Virus record (IMG/VR): IMGVR_UViG_3300036393_000020
Location: 1 to 43,880 of that record
Reading direction: 5' to 3' (one strand)
Origin: a virus
DNA length: 43,880 nt
The notes under the pieces are model-generated. The model saw nothing but the letters and a program-made list of their open reading frames with translations, made no database searches and was not told the origin of the DNA. A program made the position numbers and the translations under genes. This document shows positions 1 to 6,779 of the stretch, piece after piece. Position 1 is the first letter of the stretch. Every line of letters begins with the position of its first letter.

Positions 1-126
1 GAAAATTGGTATGAACTCCAAAGAAATTTATCTCTTCAAGTGGCTCGTGATTTTATTTTAGAACACCTAACACAGAAGTTGAACTTAACTGCATAGTATC
101 AATGTTCTGTCAATGCGTAAGTTCTA
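1..126 (+). mobile_element. 3' end of an insertion sequence (transposase C-terminus plus terminal repeat)
   Basis: Frame 1 is open from the window edge and ends at a TAG at 94-96. It encodes about 31 residues ending in LNLTA, which looks like a transposase C-terminus, but I cannot name the family with certainty. It is followed at 108-126 by TGTCAATGCGTAAGTTCTA. The exact reverse complement of this 19-mer lies at 43757-43775, so I read it as an IS terminal sequence. Immediately after it the open frame of a group II intron maturase begins without a start codon, so the IS appears to have inserted into that gene. The IS boundary to within a few bases and its target duplication cannot be fixed from this window. 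Confidence 0.55.
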
Positions 127-783
127 AGAGGGATGAATATCAGTCAAAAGAAGACCAAAGTAACCGCAACGACAGATGGATTCGACTTTCTAGGTTGGCA
201 TTTTAAAGTGCAAAGCAACGGAAAATTTGTATGCGTTCCTTCAATGAACAACTACAAAGCATTCCGTAAGAAAGTAAAAACCATTGTCAACTGTTCTAGT
301 TATGGTTCTAAGGAAAAAGCTAAAAAGCTGACTCCTATAGTTAGAGGATGGAGAAATTACCATCGTTACTGCAAAATAGTGGGGAACCATTCGTTATACC
401 ACATTCAATACAGAACGTTTAAGGTATTCAACAGAGAAGAAAAGAATGATAGATACTCTAGTAAGAAATTACTAGATAAAGCATTCCCAGCAGTTCCTCA
501 CTCCGAAAATAATTTTATCAACGTCAAAGGGGGAAAATCACCTTTCGATGGAGATATCAGTTACTGGAGTGAACGAAACAGCAAGCTCTACGATGGACCC
601 ACCTCTAAAGCCCTAAAACGGCAAAACCATTCATGCGGAATATGTGGAATGAAGATGATTCCGGGTGAGACAGTCCATCTACATCACGTAGACGGAAATC
701 ACCAGAATTGGAAAGCCAAGAACTGCATAGCAGTCCATCAGTCATGCCATCAAAATCACCACATGAGCAAGGAGAAATCCTAG
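121..783 (+). pseudogene. ltrA: Group II intron maturase/HNH protein, C-terminal part only
   Basis: This is the C-terminal part of a group II intron reverse transcriptase/maturase (LtrA type). It shows the end of the RT domain (DGFDFLGW), the maturase X domain (LTPIVRGWRNYHRYC) and a C-terminal HNH endonuclease with CGICGMK, VHLHHVDG and a final CHQNHH. The frame runs back to 121 (GTT CTA AGA GGG ATG) but is closed there by the TAA of the IS end. The first ATG at 133 lies inside conserved RT sequence. The RT catalytic YxDD region is therefore absent and the protein cannot splice or reverse transcribe on its own. Domains V and VI of the intron follow directly, so the gene sits at its natural place in intron domain IV. 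Confidence 0.85.
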
Positions 784-872
784 AACATCGGGAGCCGTAT
801 GCGGTGAAAGCCGCACGTACGGATCTAACAGAGAGGTGCGCTGGATAATACCAGCCATCGACTCTACCTAAC
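784..872 (+). ncRNA. Group II intron 3' end (domains V and VI)
   Basis: Positions 792-825 form the 34-nt domain V hairpin typical of bacterial group II introns. The catalytic AGC triad is at 793-795, the tip loop is GAAA, and the outer arms GAGCCGTATGCGG and CCGCACGTACGG pair. The next hairpin (about 829-870, arms GAG...GGT and ACC...CTC) is domain VI. The intron should end near 872, because an open reading frame resumes at 873 and continues for 172 codons. The 5' half of the intron is not in this window, having been cut off by the IS. Confidence 0.8.
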
Positions 873-1388
873 ATTGGGTCTATTGGGCTGGCTGATAGCG
901 CCAATATTCGAGATTGCCTCAACTTGATAGTGTTGGGAAGGGTAGTACAAGACAAAAATGGCAAGAAACAGGGGAACTTTGGGGCGATCGCCAATGCGCT
1001 CCGAAATCCCAGTATCGTAAACGCGGACGACCGAGAAGACTTGCAACTGAAACTTGCCGAATATAAGGAAGTATCAATGGATACCGGGCAACCGATTGTG
1101 TTTTCGACAATGGGTTATCCATATCTGATGGGTATCCTGCCGAATTACTCCGAGTACGAATTCTATCGACTGCCCAAGCAGATCATCGTTGATTTTGCTG
1201 CCAAATTAGATTATAGGCAAGCATCAGACAAGGATTGGTATGAAGAGATTAGGGTATGGGCTTTGCAGCTAGGCAAGAAACCAAGCGACCTCGAATTAAG
1301 ACAAAAGTGGCACGAACTAACAAGTTACCAACTAAACGACCACGGCGTTCAAATGTTGCGAGAATTCCTAGACAGAAAGGCGAGCTAG
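873..1388 (+). CDS. 3' exon of an intron-interrupted protein (possibly an ATPase-like mobile-element protein)
   Basis: The frame is open from the intron 3' end and reads IGSIGLADSANIRDCLNL, continuing to RKAS at 1388. The first possible start codon (TTG at 924) is internal, so the true N-terminus must lie upstream of the intron and is missing here. The region 'LIVLGRVVQDKNGKKQGNFG' and the later 'VFSTMGYPYLMGILP' recall the C-terminal part of P-loop ATPases on plasmids and phages, but no Walker motif is in this exon and I cannot assign a family. The exon ends inside the HNH gene that follows, in another frame, which suggests tight packing as in a phage or plasmid operon. Confidence 0.5.
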   Translation: MGSIGLADSANIRDCLNLIVLGRVVQDKNGKKQGNFGAIANALRNPSIVNADDREDLQLKLAEYKEVSMDTGQPIVFSTMGYPYLMGILPNYSEYEFYRLPKQIIVDFAAKLDYRQASDKDWYEEIRVWALQLGKKPSDLELRQKWHELTSYQLNDHGVQMLREFLDRKAS

Positions 1389-1711
1389 ATTGGTCGGCGA
1401 GATACGGCGATATTGACGAGTACAAGAAACATGTCGCGATCGCACATCGAAAAGTTCACGGAAAATGTGTGGTGTGCATGAAGCGAAAGTCTCAAGAAGT
1501 ACACCACGCATTCTATCGGAAGGAACCAGATGTGGCGGGATGGAATACATTCCCGTGCTGCCTCCGTTGTCATGAGGATGTTTGTCATTCCTCGACAAAC
1601 TGGCGTAAATCCCGAAGTAATCCAGTATGGGGGAATCGAAATACCGACGAATTCACGAAACGATTACGATTTGGCTACAAACTACTATACGGAGGAATAA
1701 ATCATGATTGA
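1256..1711 (+). CDS. HNH-like endonuclease
   Basis: A small zinc-binding nuclease is likely. The conserved body (from about 1384) has KCVVC, then EVHHAFYRK, then CCLRCHEDVCH, a Cys4/HH arrangement typical of HNH proteins of phages and cyanobacterial mobile elements. The start is uncertain. The ATG at 1256 or GTG at 1307 would overlap the upstream exon by more than 80 bases, and the residues encoded in the overlap are basic and look non-native. No ATG lies between the end of the upstream gene and the first Cys pair, so translation may begin inside the upstream gene by coupling. The gene ends by overlapping the next ATG (1704). Confidence 0.6.
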   Translation: MGFAARQETKRPRIKTKVARTNKLPTKRPRRSNVARIPRQKGELDWSARYGDIDEYKKHVAIAHRKVHGKCVVCMKRKSQEVHHAFYRKEPDVAGWNTFPCCLRCHEDVCHSSTNWRKSRSNPVWGNRNTDEFTKRLRFGYKLLYGGINHD

Positions 1712-1895
1712 TTTTCTGGAATCAGCAGCAGAACGTGAGTTGCATGAGTATTTCAAATATTGGGACGGCTATTACGAGGGGACGTGGATACCCAAGAACC
1801 TATATGCTAAACGTTGCTATGATCGATACGAACGGTTTAGCGCGGTTGCTCGCTGTTTGAAGCACATTTCTCGGAGGGTTGACGACGATGTTTGA
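1704..1895 (+). CDS. Small acidic/aromatic hypothetical protein
   Basis: This is a 63-residue protein with no family I recognise, rich in Tyr, Arg and Glu (ELHEYFKYWDGYYEGTW). The start is well supported: GGAGGA lies about eight bases upstream of ATG 1704, and the ATG overlaps the stop of the HNH gene. The end overlaps the beginning of the next gene. Translational coupling with its neighbours marks it as a real gene of the phage- or plasmid-like operon rather than a chance frame. Confidence 0.55.
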   Translation: MIDFLESAAERELHEYFKYWDGYYEGTWIPKNLYAKRCYDRYERFSAVARCLKHISRRVDDDV

Positions 1896-2166
1896 CTACG
1901 AGAAAGAAGAACTACTCCGACTTATGTCCGAAGAAATGCTCGAAGCCGTCCGTGACCTCTACTTCCAACAAGGGATGGCACAGATGCAGATTCGGCAGGA
2001 GATGATTTACCAGCAGCAACTCAACCAGCTTTGGGAAACTAACCCAGCGCTAGCAGCTTATGTGGAGCAAACCCGTGCTAGGGCAGAACAACGTAGGGCG
2101 CAGGGGTTTCAAGATGCGATGGGCGGGTACGACAAGCAAACGGGGAAACAAAATGATTGGGTCTAA
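1888..2166 (+). CDS. Small helical hypothetical protein
   Basis: About 92 residues if ATG 1888 is used. I prefer this start to the TTG at 1879 because the GGAGG at 1873-1877 is ten bases from the ATG but only one from the TTG. The protein is rich in Gln, Glu and Met (FQQGMAQMQIRQEMIYQQQ) and predicted to be mostly alpha-helical, possibly coiled coil. It has no enzyme motif and I do not recognise a family. It is the last gene before the long hairpin and terminator at 2173-2350, so it probably closes the operon. Confidence 0.55.
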   Translation: MFDYEKEELLRLMSEEMLEAVRDLYFQQGMAQMQIRQEMIYQQQLNQLWETNPALAAYVEQTRARAEQRRAQGFQDAMGGYDKQTGKQNDWV

Positions 2167-2172
2167 CACGTA

Positions 2173-2251
2173 CCAGAGACAGCCAGCCTTTCTGGGTTGG
2201 CTAGTACTCACCACGATTAATCGAAGTGTTTCTAAGGCTGGCTGTCTCTGG
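2173..2251. repeat. 18-bp perfect inverted repeat
   Basis: CCAGAGACAGCCAGCCTT (2173-2190) is the exact reverse complement of 2234-2251, with a 43-base spacer. The spacer contains a small palindrome, CGATTAATCG. The structure lies in the 250-base non-coding gap after the small-gene operon. Its right arm is followed by GAGGGG and not by a T run, so it is not an ordinary terminator. Confidence 0.85.
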
Positions 2252-2309
2252 AGGGGACAATGAAATAACGAAGAACAGGACTTTTTCCATTAATCGCACC
2301 TGCGTTGCA

Positions 2310-2350
2310 AAGCCGCCGATCTGTGATGTACAGATCGGCGGCTTTTTTTT
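2310..2350 (+). terminator. Rho-independent terminator
   Basis: A perfect 14-bp stem (AAGCCGCCGATCTG at 2310-2323 with CAGATCGGCGGCTT at 2331-2344) with a seven-base loop TGATGTA is followed by an uninterrupted T run. This is one of the clearest terminators in the window. It separates the small-gene operon from the phage tail genes that begin at 2418. Confidence 0.92.
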
Positions 2351-2417
2351 GTTTCGACTATTCTCAAAAGCCCATCAGCAGCAGTATCTTAAGGATGGTA
2401 CATTTGCATTACTCGCC

Positions 2418-2753
2418 ATGTCCTACGCCCAACGCAATCCCTACCCGCTCCAGTGTTTTCAAGGTGAAGACCGCAGCTTCATCGTGCAATTGAAGAAGAA
2501 GGACGGCACGGCATACGATTTGTCGGGGGCTGAGGTGAAATCGGAGATTCGCAAGGCGTGGGGTGCAGTTCTAGCGGACTTGAACGCGACGGTAATTGAT
2601 GCGATCGCGGGTAAGGTGCGACTAACGATAACTGCGGGTGACAGCGTGGAATACGGGCGGCATTATTACGACATCCGAATCTACACTACATCGGGAGTGG
2701 ATTATTTAGATCCCAGTAGTTTTACAATAATGGCAACAATAACAAAACCCTGA
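2418..2753 (+). CDS. Phage-like baseplate/tail protein, BppU N-terminal-like
   Basis: A 111-residue beta-rich protein. The opening (PYPLQCFQGEDRSFIVQLKK, then GTAYDLSGAEVKSEIRK) resembles the Ig-like N-terminal fold of phage baseplate upper proteins, in which a 'GDD..F...V.D..G...DLTGA' pattern is common. ATG 2418 is chosen because an in-frame extension upstream would run back through the terminator. The next gene starts three bases after its stop. The context, a run of tail and fibre genes, supports a virion role. The family assignment is an inference from pattern, not a confirmed domain hit. Confidence 0.5.
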   Translation: MSYAQRNPYPLQCFQGEDRSFIVQLKKKDGTAYDLSGAEVKSEIRKAWGAVLADLNATVIDAIAGKVRLTITAGDSVEYGRHYYDIRIYTTSGVDYLDPSSFTIMATITKP

Positions 2754-2756
2754 GAT

Positions 2757-3197
2757 ATGTCGGATATTATTGCCACAATCAATAGCACCGATGATCCATT
2801 AAATGCTGGAGTGGGGGGAGACTCTTCACTCACTGGCACTATCACAGATCCAAGTGAGAGTGGTGGGGGCGGCGCAGATTTGGAGTGGACGACAGTTACG
2901 AGTAGCGCCACACTAACCCCAAATCGAGCATATGCGGTAAATGCTGCATCATTAATATTGTTGAGTCTGCCGAATGAAGCGCTTTCGGGTCAAAGGCTGG
3001 CGGTGTATAACTTAGGCACTGGTGGGTGGCGGTTGCAGCAGAATTCGGGGCAGCGAATAAAAATCGGTGATAAGATGACGACGACGGGACAGACGGGGCG
3101 TGTGGATGCGATCGCGACGGGGGATTACCTTGAGCTGGTGTTTTTACCCCCGTTATGGGTCTGTACCGACATAATAGGGAATCTAGAGGTGGTTTGA
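2757..3197 (+). CDS. Phage tail fibre-like protein (short)
   Basis: A 146-residue protein. It begins with a Gly/Ser/Asp-rich linker (GESGGGGAD-like, about residues 20-45) and then a domain of about 100 residues that starts W-T-T-V-T-S-S-A-T-L-T and contains GTGGWRLQQNSGQRIKIG, ending in G-N-L-E-V-V. The same domain recurs at the C-terminus of the next protein (3199-4290). It looks like a receptor-binding or trimerising fibre tip. It lies between two other structural genes, with one base to the next start. Confidence 0.6.
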   Translation: MSDIIATINSTDDPLNAGVGGDSSLTGTITDPSESGGGGADLEWTTVTSSATLTPNRAYAVNAASLILLSLPNEALSGQRLAVYNLGTGGWRLQQNSGQRIKIGDKMTTTGQTGRVDAIATGDYLELVFLPPLWVCTDIIGNLEVV

Positions 3198-3198
3198 A

Positions 3199-4290
3199 AT
3201 GGTTCTCCAAAACTCGTGGAATAATCAGTTGGTAGCGGGGTTGAAAGTTAACCTTGGTTCCGACGCCACCGGGGATATTTATTATCGGGACTCATCGGGA
3301 TTTTTGACGAGGTTAGCTTTGGGGTCACCGGGGCAGGCGTTGGTTGCGACGGGTTCAGCCATTGCTTGGCAAACGGGTATTTCGCCGACAGGCAACGCTG
3401 GACAGGATTTGAGCGGGACATACCCTAACCCAACAATCGCACTCAACGCTGTCACCTTTGCCAAGATGACGAATATTGGCACGGGACTGATATTAGGTCG
3501 AAACACGGCAGGAACAGGAAATATTGAGACTTTAGATGCTCCTACTACGCGATCGCTTTTGGGGTTGGGCACAGCTGCTCTTGCATCCACGGGCTTAGTT
3601 GTCGGCAATGTACCCGTAATCCAAGCAGGCGGGACGCTTGACCCCTCGATCATGCCTGCAAGCACACTCACCACAATTCAGGTCGTTGCCGACCAAGCAG
3701 CGCGGCTTGCTTTATCGAATGTACAAATCGGTGATGCCGCCAAACAAAGTGATAACGGGATTACCTACTTGTTATCGGCGCTTCCCGCATCGACGAATGG
3801 TAACTGGATACCCATTGGTGATACTTCAATTGATGGATCTGAGATTGTTTCAGGAGTAATTTCACCTGCACGGTTAGGCTCAGGGACACCATCCTCATCA
3901 AATTATCTTCGCGGTGACGGGACGTGGACTACTGTGCCCAGCACGGGAATGAGTTGGACGGAAGTTATAGGGACTTCGGCGACGATGACCGCGAACAACG
4001 GGTATATCGCCAACAACGCGGCGCGGGTAACTTTGACTCTCCCAACGACAGCAGCACAAGGTACGTCCATTCGAGTTGTCGGTGTTGGAACGGGAGGATG
4101 GCGCATTGCTCAAAATGCCTCGCAGCAGATTCAATATTTAGGTCTTGCAACTACTTCAGGTATTAGCGGAAGGATAGACGCCGAACTGACTCAGACAAAT
4201 TCCTATCGGGCGTGTATAGAACTTATTTGTACGGTTGCAAATACCACTTGGATTGTGGCGAGCAGTGTTGGGACAGTAGACGTGGTATAA
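3199..4290 (+). CDS. Phage tail fibre protein
   Basis: A 363-residue fibre-like protein. Residues about 70-160 carry the NAGQDLSGTYPNPTIALNAV pattern and LGTAAL segments typical of phage tail fibre repeat shafts. A middle segment reads VVADQAARLALSNVQIGDA, a motif common near fibre tips. The last 110 residues match the small fibre gene upstream (GTGGWRIAQNASQQIQYLG). The reading frame is tightly packed between its neighbours. A role in host attachment is inferred from these patterns. Confidence 0.75.
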   Translation: MVLQNSWNNQLVAGLKVNLGSDATGDIYYRDSSGFLTRLALGSPGQALVATGSAIAWQTGISPTGNAGQDLSGTYPNPTIALNAVTFAKMTNIGTGLILGRNTAGTGNIETLDAPTTRSLLGLGTAALASTGLVVGNVPVIQAGGTLDPSIMPASTLTTIQVVADQAARLALSNVQIGDAAKQSDNGITYLLSALPASTNGNWIPIGDTSIDGSEIVSGVISPARLGSGTPSSSNYLRGDGTWTTVPSTGMSWTEVIGTSATMTANNGYIANNAARVTLTLPTTAAQGTSIRVVGVGTGGWRIAQNASQQIQYLGLATTSGISGRIDAELTQTNSYRACIELICTVANTTWIVASSVGTVDVV

Positions 4291-4292
4291 AA

Positions 4293-4883
4293 ATGACTTT
4301 ACTAACTCCCGATGGTACGGATGGCAACACTTTTAAAGGCGTTTCGCAATCTTTCAACAACCGCATCGTGGCATGGGGAACGTCACCCCCAGCATCTGGG
4401 CAGCGTACCGATAAGATGTTATGGTTCCAACCATCGGCACTTCCACAGCCTTGGGAATGGGACAGCGGTGGTAGTTTGTGGCGAAGCGCTCCACAGATGT
4501 TCAATTTGGCGGCATCCAACACGTTTATCGGAAGCAACACAGCGTTTCGTGTTGACATGCCTGTTAACGATAAAGGTAGCGGATATGTTTGGATTGATGA
4601 AGTTTGGTTAACTTGTTCGCCTCGTAGTGCAGCTTTTTCTAGTTCTAACTATTGGCAGATATTGTTTCGGTGGTACAACACTTCGGGAACTGCGACCACA
4701 CTTATTACGTGGAATACGACGAATTGCACGACAAACAACGCACTATATTCAAATAACAACACCGTTTATAACTATTTAAATAACCCCGCTACATTCAGCT
4801 TAGAAGGAACTAAAGTTGGGTCTCCTACCGGGGTTCCCCTCGTTGGGTGTACTTTCATCATGAAATTCGTTAGTTTCGCCTGA
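4293..4883 (+). CDS. Probable fibre/tail accessory protein
   Basis: A 196-residue protein of beta-rich composition (many Ser, Thr, Asn, Trp) with no family I recognise. The start at ATG 4293 is two bases after the stop of the fibre gene; the longer open frame from 4212 would overlap that gene and is unlikely. The Asn/Thr/Tyr-rich stretch NTTNCTTNNALYSNNN near residues 147-162 and the position in the cluster suggest a virion surface protein. It is followed by a 70-base gap. Confidence 0.5.
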   Translation: MTLLTPDGTDGNTFKGVSQSFNNRIVAWGTSPPASGQRTDKMLWFQPSALPQPWEWDSGGSLWRSAPQMFNLAASNTFIGSNTAFRVDMPVNDKGSGYVWIDEVWLTCSPRSAAFSSSNYWQILFRWYNTSGTATTLITWNTTNCTTNNALYSNNNTVYNYLNNPATFSLEGTKVGSPTGVPLVGCTFIMKFVSFA

Positions 4884-4954
4884 TGCCTTGAATGCAAACG
4901 AGCAAGGGGTGATAAGACTGTATATTCATTCTTTGCCAGAGCGTAAGAAAGAAA

Positions 4955-5434
4955 ATGGTAAACTCAAAGGTTCTAACTAAATTACCACAAGCGATAATTG
5001 GTCAGGGTCAGTATGCAATGCTAGCCCGACTCGACGGGGTCGCAGTTTTTGAATTCATCACAATGCCGATAGAGTTACCGTGGGAACGCGCTTTAAATTA
5101 CACGGCATCTGGCGCGGCTGGTGTCATCGTTCCCCGCCAGCAATTCGGCAGTGTGGAGGGGTGGACTTTACAAATCTCGGTTCCCATGTCGGGACGCCAC
5201 GAGAAAAAATCGTTGCTCTCGTACGTCGATTCATTGGCAAAGTTGCAAATTCCCGACGAGGATGCCGTTGCACCCCCGATACTCGCTTTTCGCTGGGGCA
5301 CTCGCTCATTCTCTCCGTGCATCATGACGCGGTTCTCCAAGACCGAGAAGGGGTGGTATCCCAATGGGGATTTGGCAGAATGTACTGTTGGTTTTAGTTT
5401 GTTGGAGGTTCCTGTGAGTCAGGTTGTGGGGTAG
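4955..5434 (+). CDS. Tail hub/tube-associated protein of contractile-tail type (tentative)
   Basis: A 159-residue protein. Its central part (APPILAFRWGTRSFSPCIM then KGWYPNGDLAECTVGFSLLE) recalls proteins of phage tails and contractile injection systems that carry the pattern 'P.L.F.WG...F.....F.PDG.P..A...L.E' and bind the tail tube or hub. There is no visible LysM domain, so it may be the tube-side half alone. Its tail-gene neighbours agree with this. I regard the assignment as plausible only. Confidence 0.45.
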   Translation: MVNSKVLTKLPQAIIGQGQYAMLARLDGVAVFEFITMPIELPWERALNYTASGAAGVIVPRQQFGSVEGWTLQISVPMSGRHEKKSLLSYVDSLAKLQIPDEDAVAPPILAFRWGTRSFSPCIMTRFSKTEKGWYPNGDLAECTVGFSLLEVPVSQVVG

Positions 5435-5439
5435 CTGCA

Positions 5440-5847
5440 AAAACACGTTGCTGGGAATATGTCCCCACCTCAGGAGGTGGTGGACAGGTGGGGACGGAGG
5501 TGGGGACAGCTAGAATTCTTGCCCTAAGCGGACTAGATACTACTGTCCCCACCTGGAACCACCTTTTAGATAAAACTTTCAGCGAAGAAGAAGAAGAAAA
5601 CCATGCGAAAGAATTTTCGCCTACTTGTTCAAATCCTGAAATCTTTAATGGAAGTGGTGGGGACAGGTGGGGACAGCTATCCAATGAAACAACCGGAAAC
5701 GTGGATGATCCAAGGGTTTGCGAGGTGTCCCCACCACCACTTATTTTTGACCCAGAAAAAATTCAAGCCAATGCTGACTGGGCAAAGCTCAGTATCGCTC
5801 GTCGGTCAATTCGTCATTCCCCACCTTATATCCCGACACCAAGCTGA
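5440..5847 (+). pseudogene. Possible C-terminal remnant of a replication/helicase-type protein; GTGGGGAC-rich
   Basis: Frame 1 is open through this interval and encodes a Gly/Pro/Ser/Thr-rich polypeptide (VGTEVGTARIL, TVPTWN, GSGGDRWGQ, VSPPPLIFDPEKI). Similar low-complexity tails with repeated VGT and GDRWG occur at the ends of cyanobacterial plasmid and phage proteins of the DUF3987 kind; I infer this from memory of the style. No catalytic domain is present and no good start exists (GTG 5488 is internal), so I call it a remnant. The DNA holds seven copies of GTGGGGAC or its complement (5461, 5488, 5500, 5545, 5657, 5667, 5727). Confidence 0.3.
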
Positions 5848-5882
5848 GTACAGCTATGGTGCGGGGCGAGGGCGCGAAGAAG

Positions 5883-6779
5883 CTAACTTGGCAGTCTCCA
5901 CGCTGTACAAACTGACCCTTCCCGAACCCTCACGCTTGTTCCATTAGTCACGTAAGCTTTAATTGTCGCCGTATCCCCTGCGTTTAATTGCACAGGTGCG
6001 GCGTTCGAGCTATTTAGGGAGATATCCCCAAATGCTGACATTGCTTGCATAAGCGGAGTGTCAATCTCAACGTTGCCGACAAAAAGCGAAAGCTTCACTG
6101 CAAGTTCTGGGTTGGAAGCCGTTGCTGTCGTATCTACACGAACCTGCGCATGAAAGACATATTTTCCGGTAGTGGGAGCGGTATAGATTCCCCCAGTATT
6201 CCAGTTTGTCCCGTCGGATATGGATTGCCAAAAGAGGGTGTAGTACGTGTCGCGACTTGGTAAACCTTGAAGCGTGGTTTTTCTCGCTGTTCCTGTAAGT
6301 AGCCATGCGCGAGAATTCGCGTAGTCGATGGTCGAATATCCATCCAAACTTGGGAATGCTGGGCGAACCTCGAATATCGGGTAATTTTGAATTTCGGTAA
6401 TAGTGGTGGCGGACGATGTGATTCGCGCAATCTCAAGTCCGATAGTGGGGCGAGTCGTCGTCAGTTGCACCGCGCCAGTGTCTGATATCCACAAATAAGT
6501 GGTAGCCGACGCTCCAACGGTGACAGTTCCTGACGAAATTGCCACGACAATCCCCGAAGGGAGTTTTACGCTTCCCGATGCGTATTGCGCGGTCAATCCT
6601 GTAAGTTGGGTGACGCGAAAAGCTTGGGAGATTTGTGATTTGAGGGAATTGATTTGTTCGGATGCGATCGCAAGCTGTTGCTCTAAATTCGATAGTTTGT
6701 TACGAACAGCGTTAACCCACTCCGCTGCTAGTCTGTCGGAGTCAGAAGCCGTTTGCGTCAAGTCTACGATATCTGTCAA
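5883..6779 (-). CDS. Phage tail fibre protein with C1q-like tip
   Basis: A 298-residue protein. Residues about 15-55 form a heptad-like coiled coil (NKLSNLEQQLAIASEQINSL), as in trimeric fibres. The C-terminal 140 residues are beta-rich and include GIYTAPTTGKYVFHAQVRVD, the signature style of C1q/TNF-like jelly-roll tips. The start is TTG 6779, overlapping the stop of the upstream fibre gene by four bases (TTGA), so the two are translationally coupled. It is the second gene of a minus-strand operon converging on the plus-strand tail genes. Confidence 0.75.
   Translation of the reverse strand: MTDIVDLTQTASDSDRLAAEWVNAVRNKLSNLEQQLAIASEQINSLKSQISQAFRVTQLTGLTAQYASGSVKLPSGIVVAISSGTVTVGASATTYLWISDTGAVQLTTTRPTIGLEIARITSSATTITEIQNYPIFEVRPAFPSLDGYSTIDYANSRAWLLTGTARKTTLQGLPSRDTYYTLFWQSISDGTNWNTGGIYTAPTTGKYVFHAQVRVDTTATASNPELAVKLSLFVGNVEIDTPLMQAMSAFGDISLNSSNAAPVQLNAGDTATIKAYVTNGTSVRVREGSVCTAWRLPS

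Noticed and set aside
2226-2417. N-terminal extension of the BppU-like gene
   Set aside because: It would read through the 14-bp terminator stem and T run (2310-2350). ATG 2418 starts the domain-like part.
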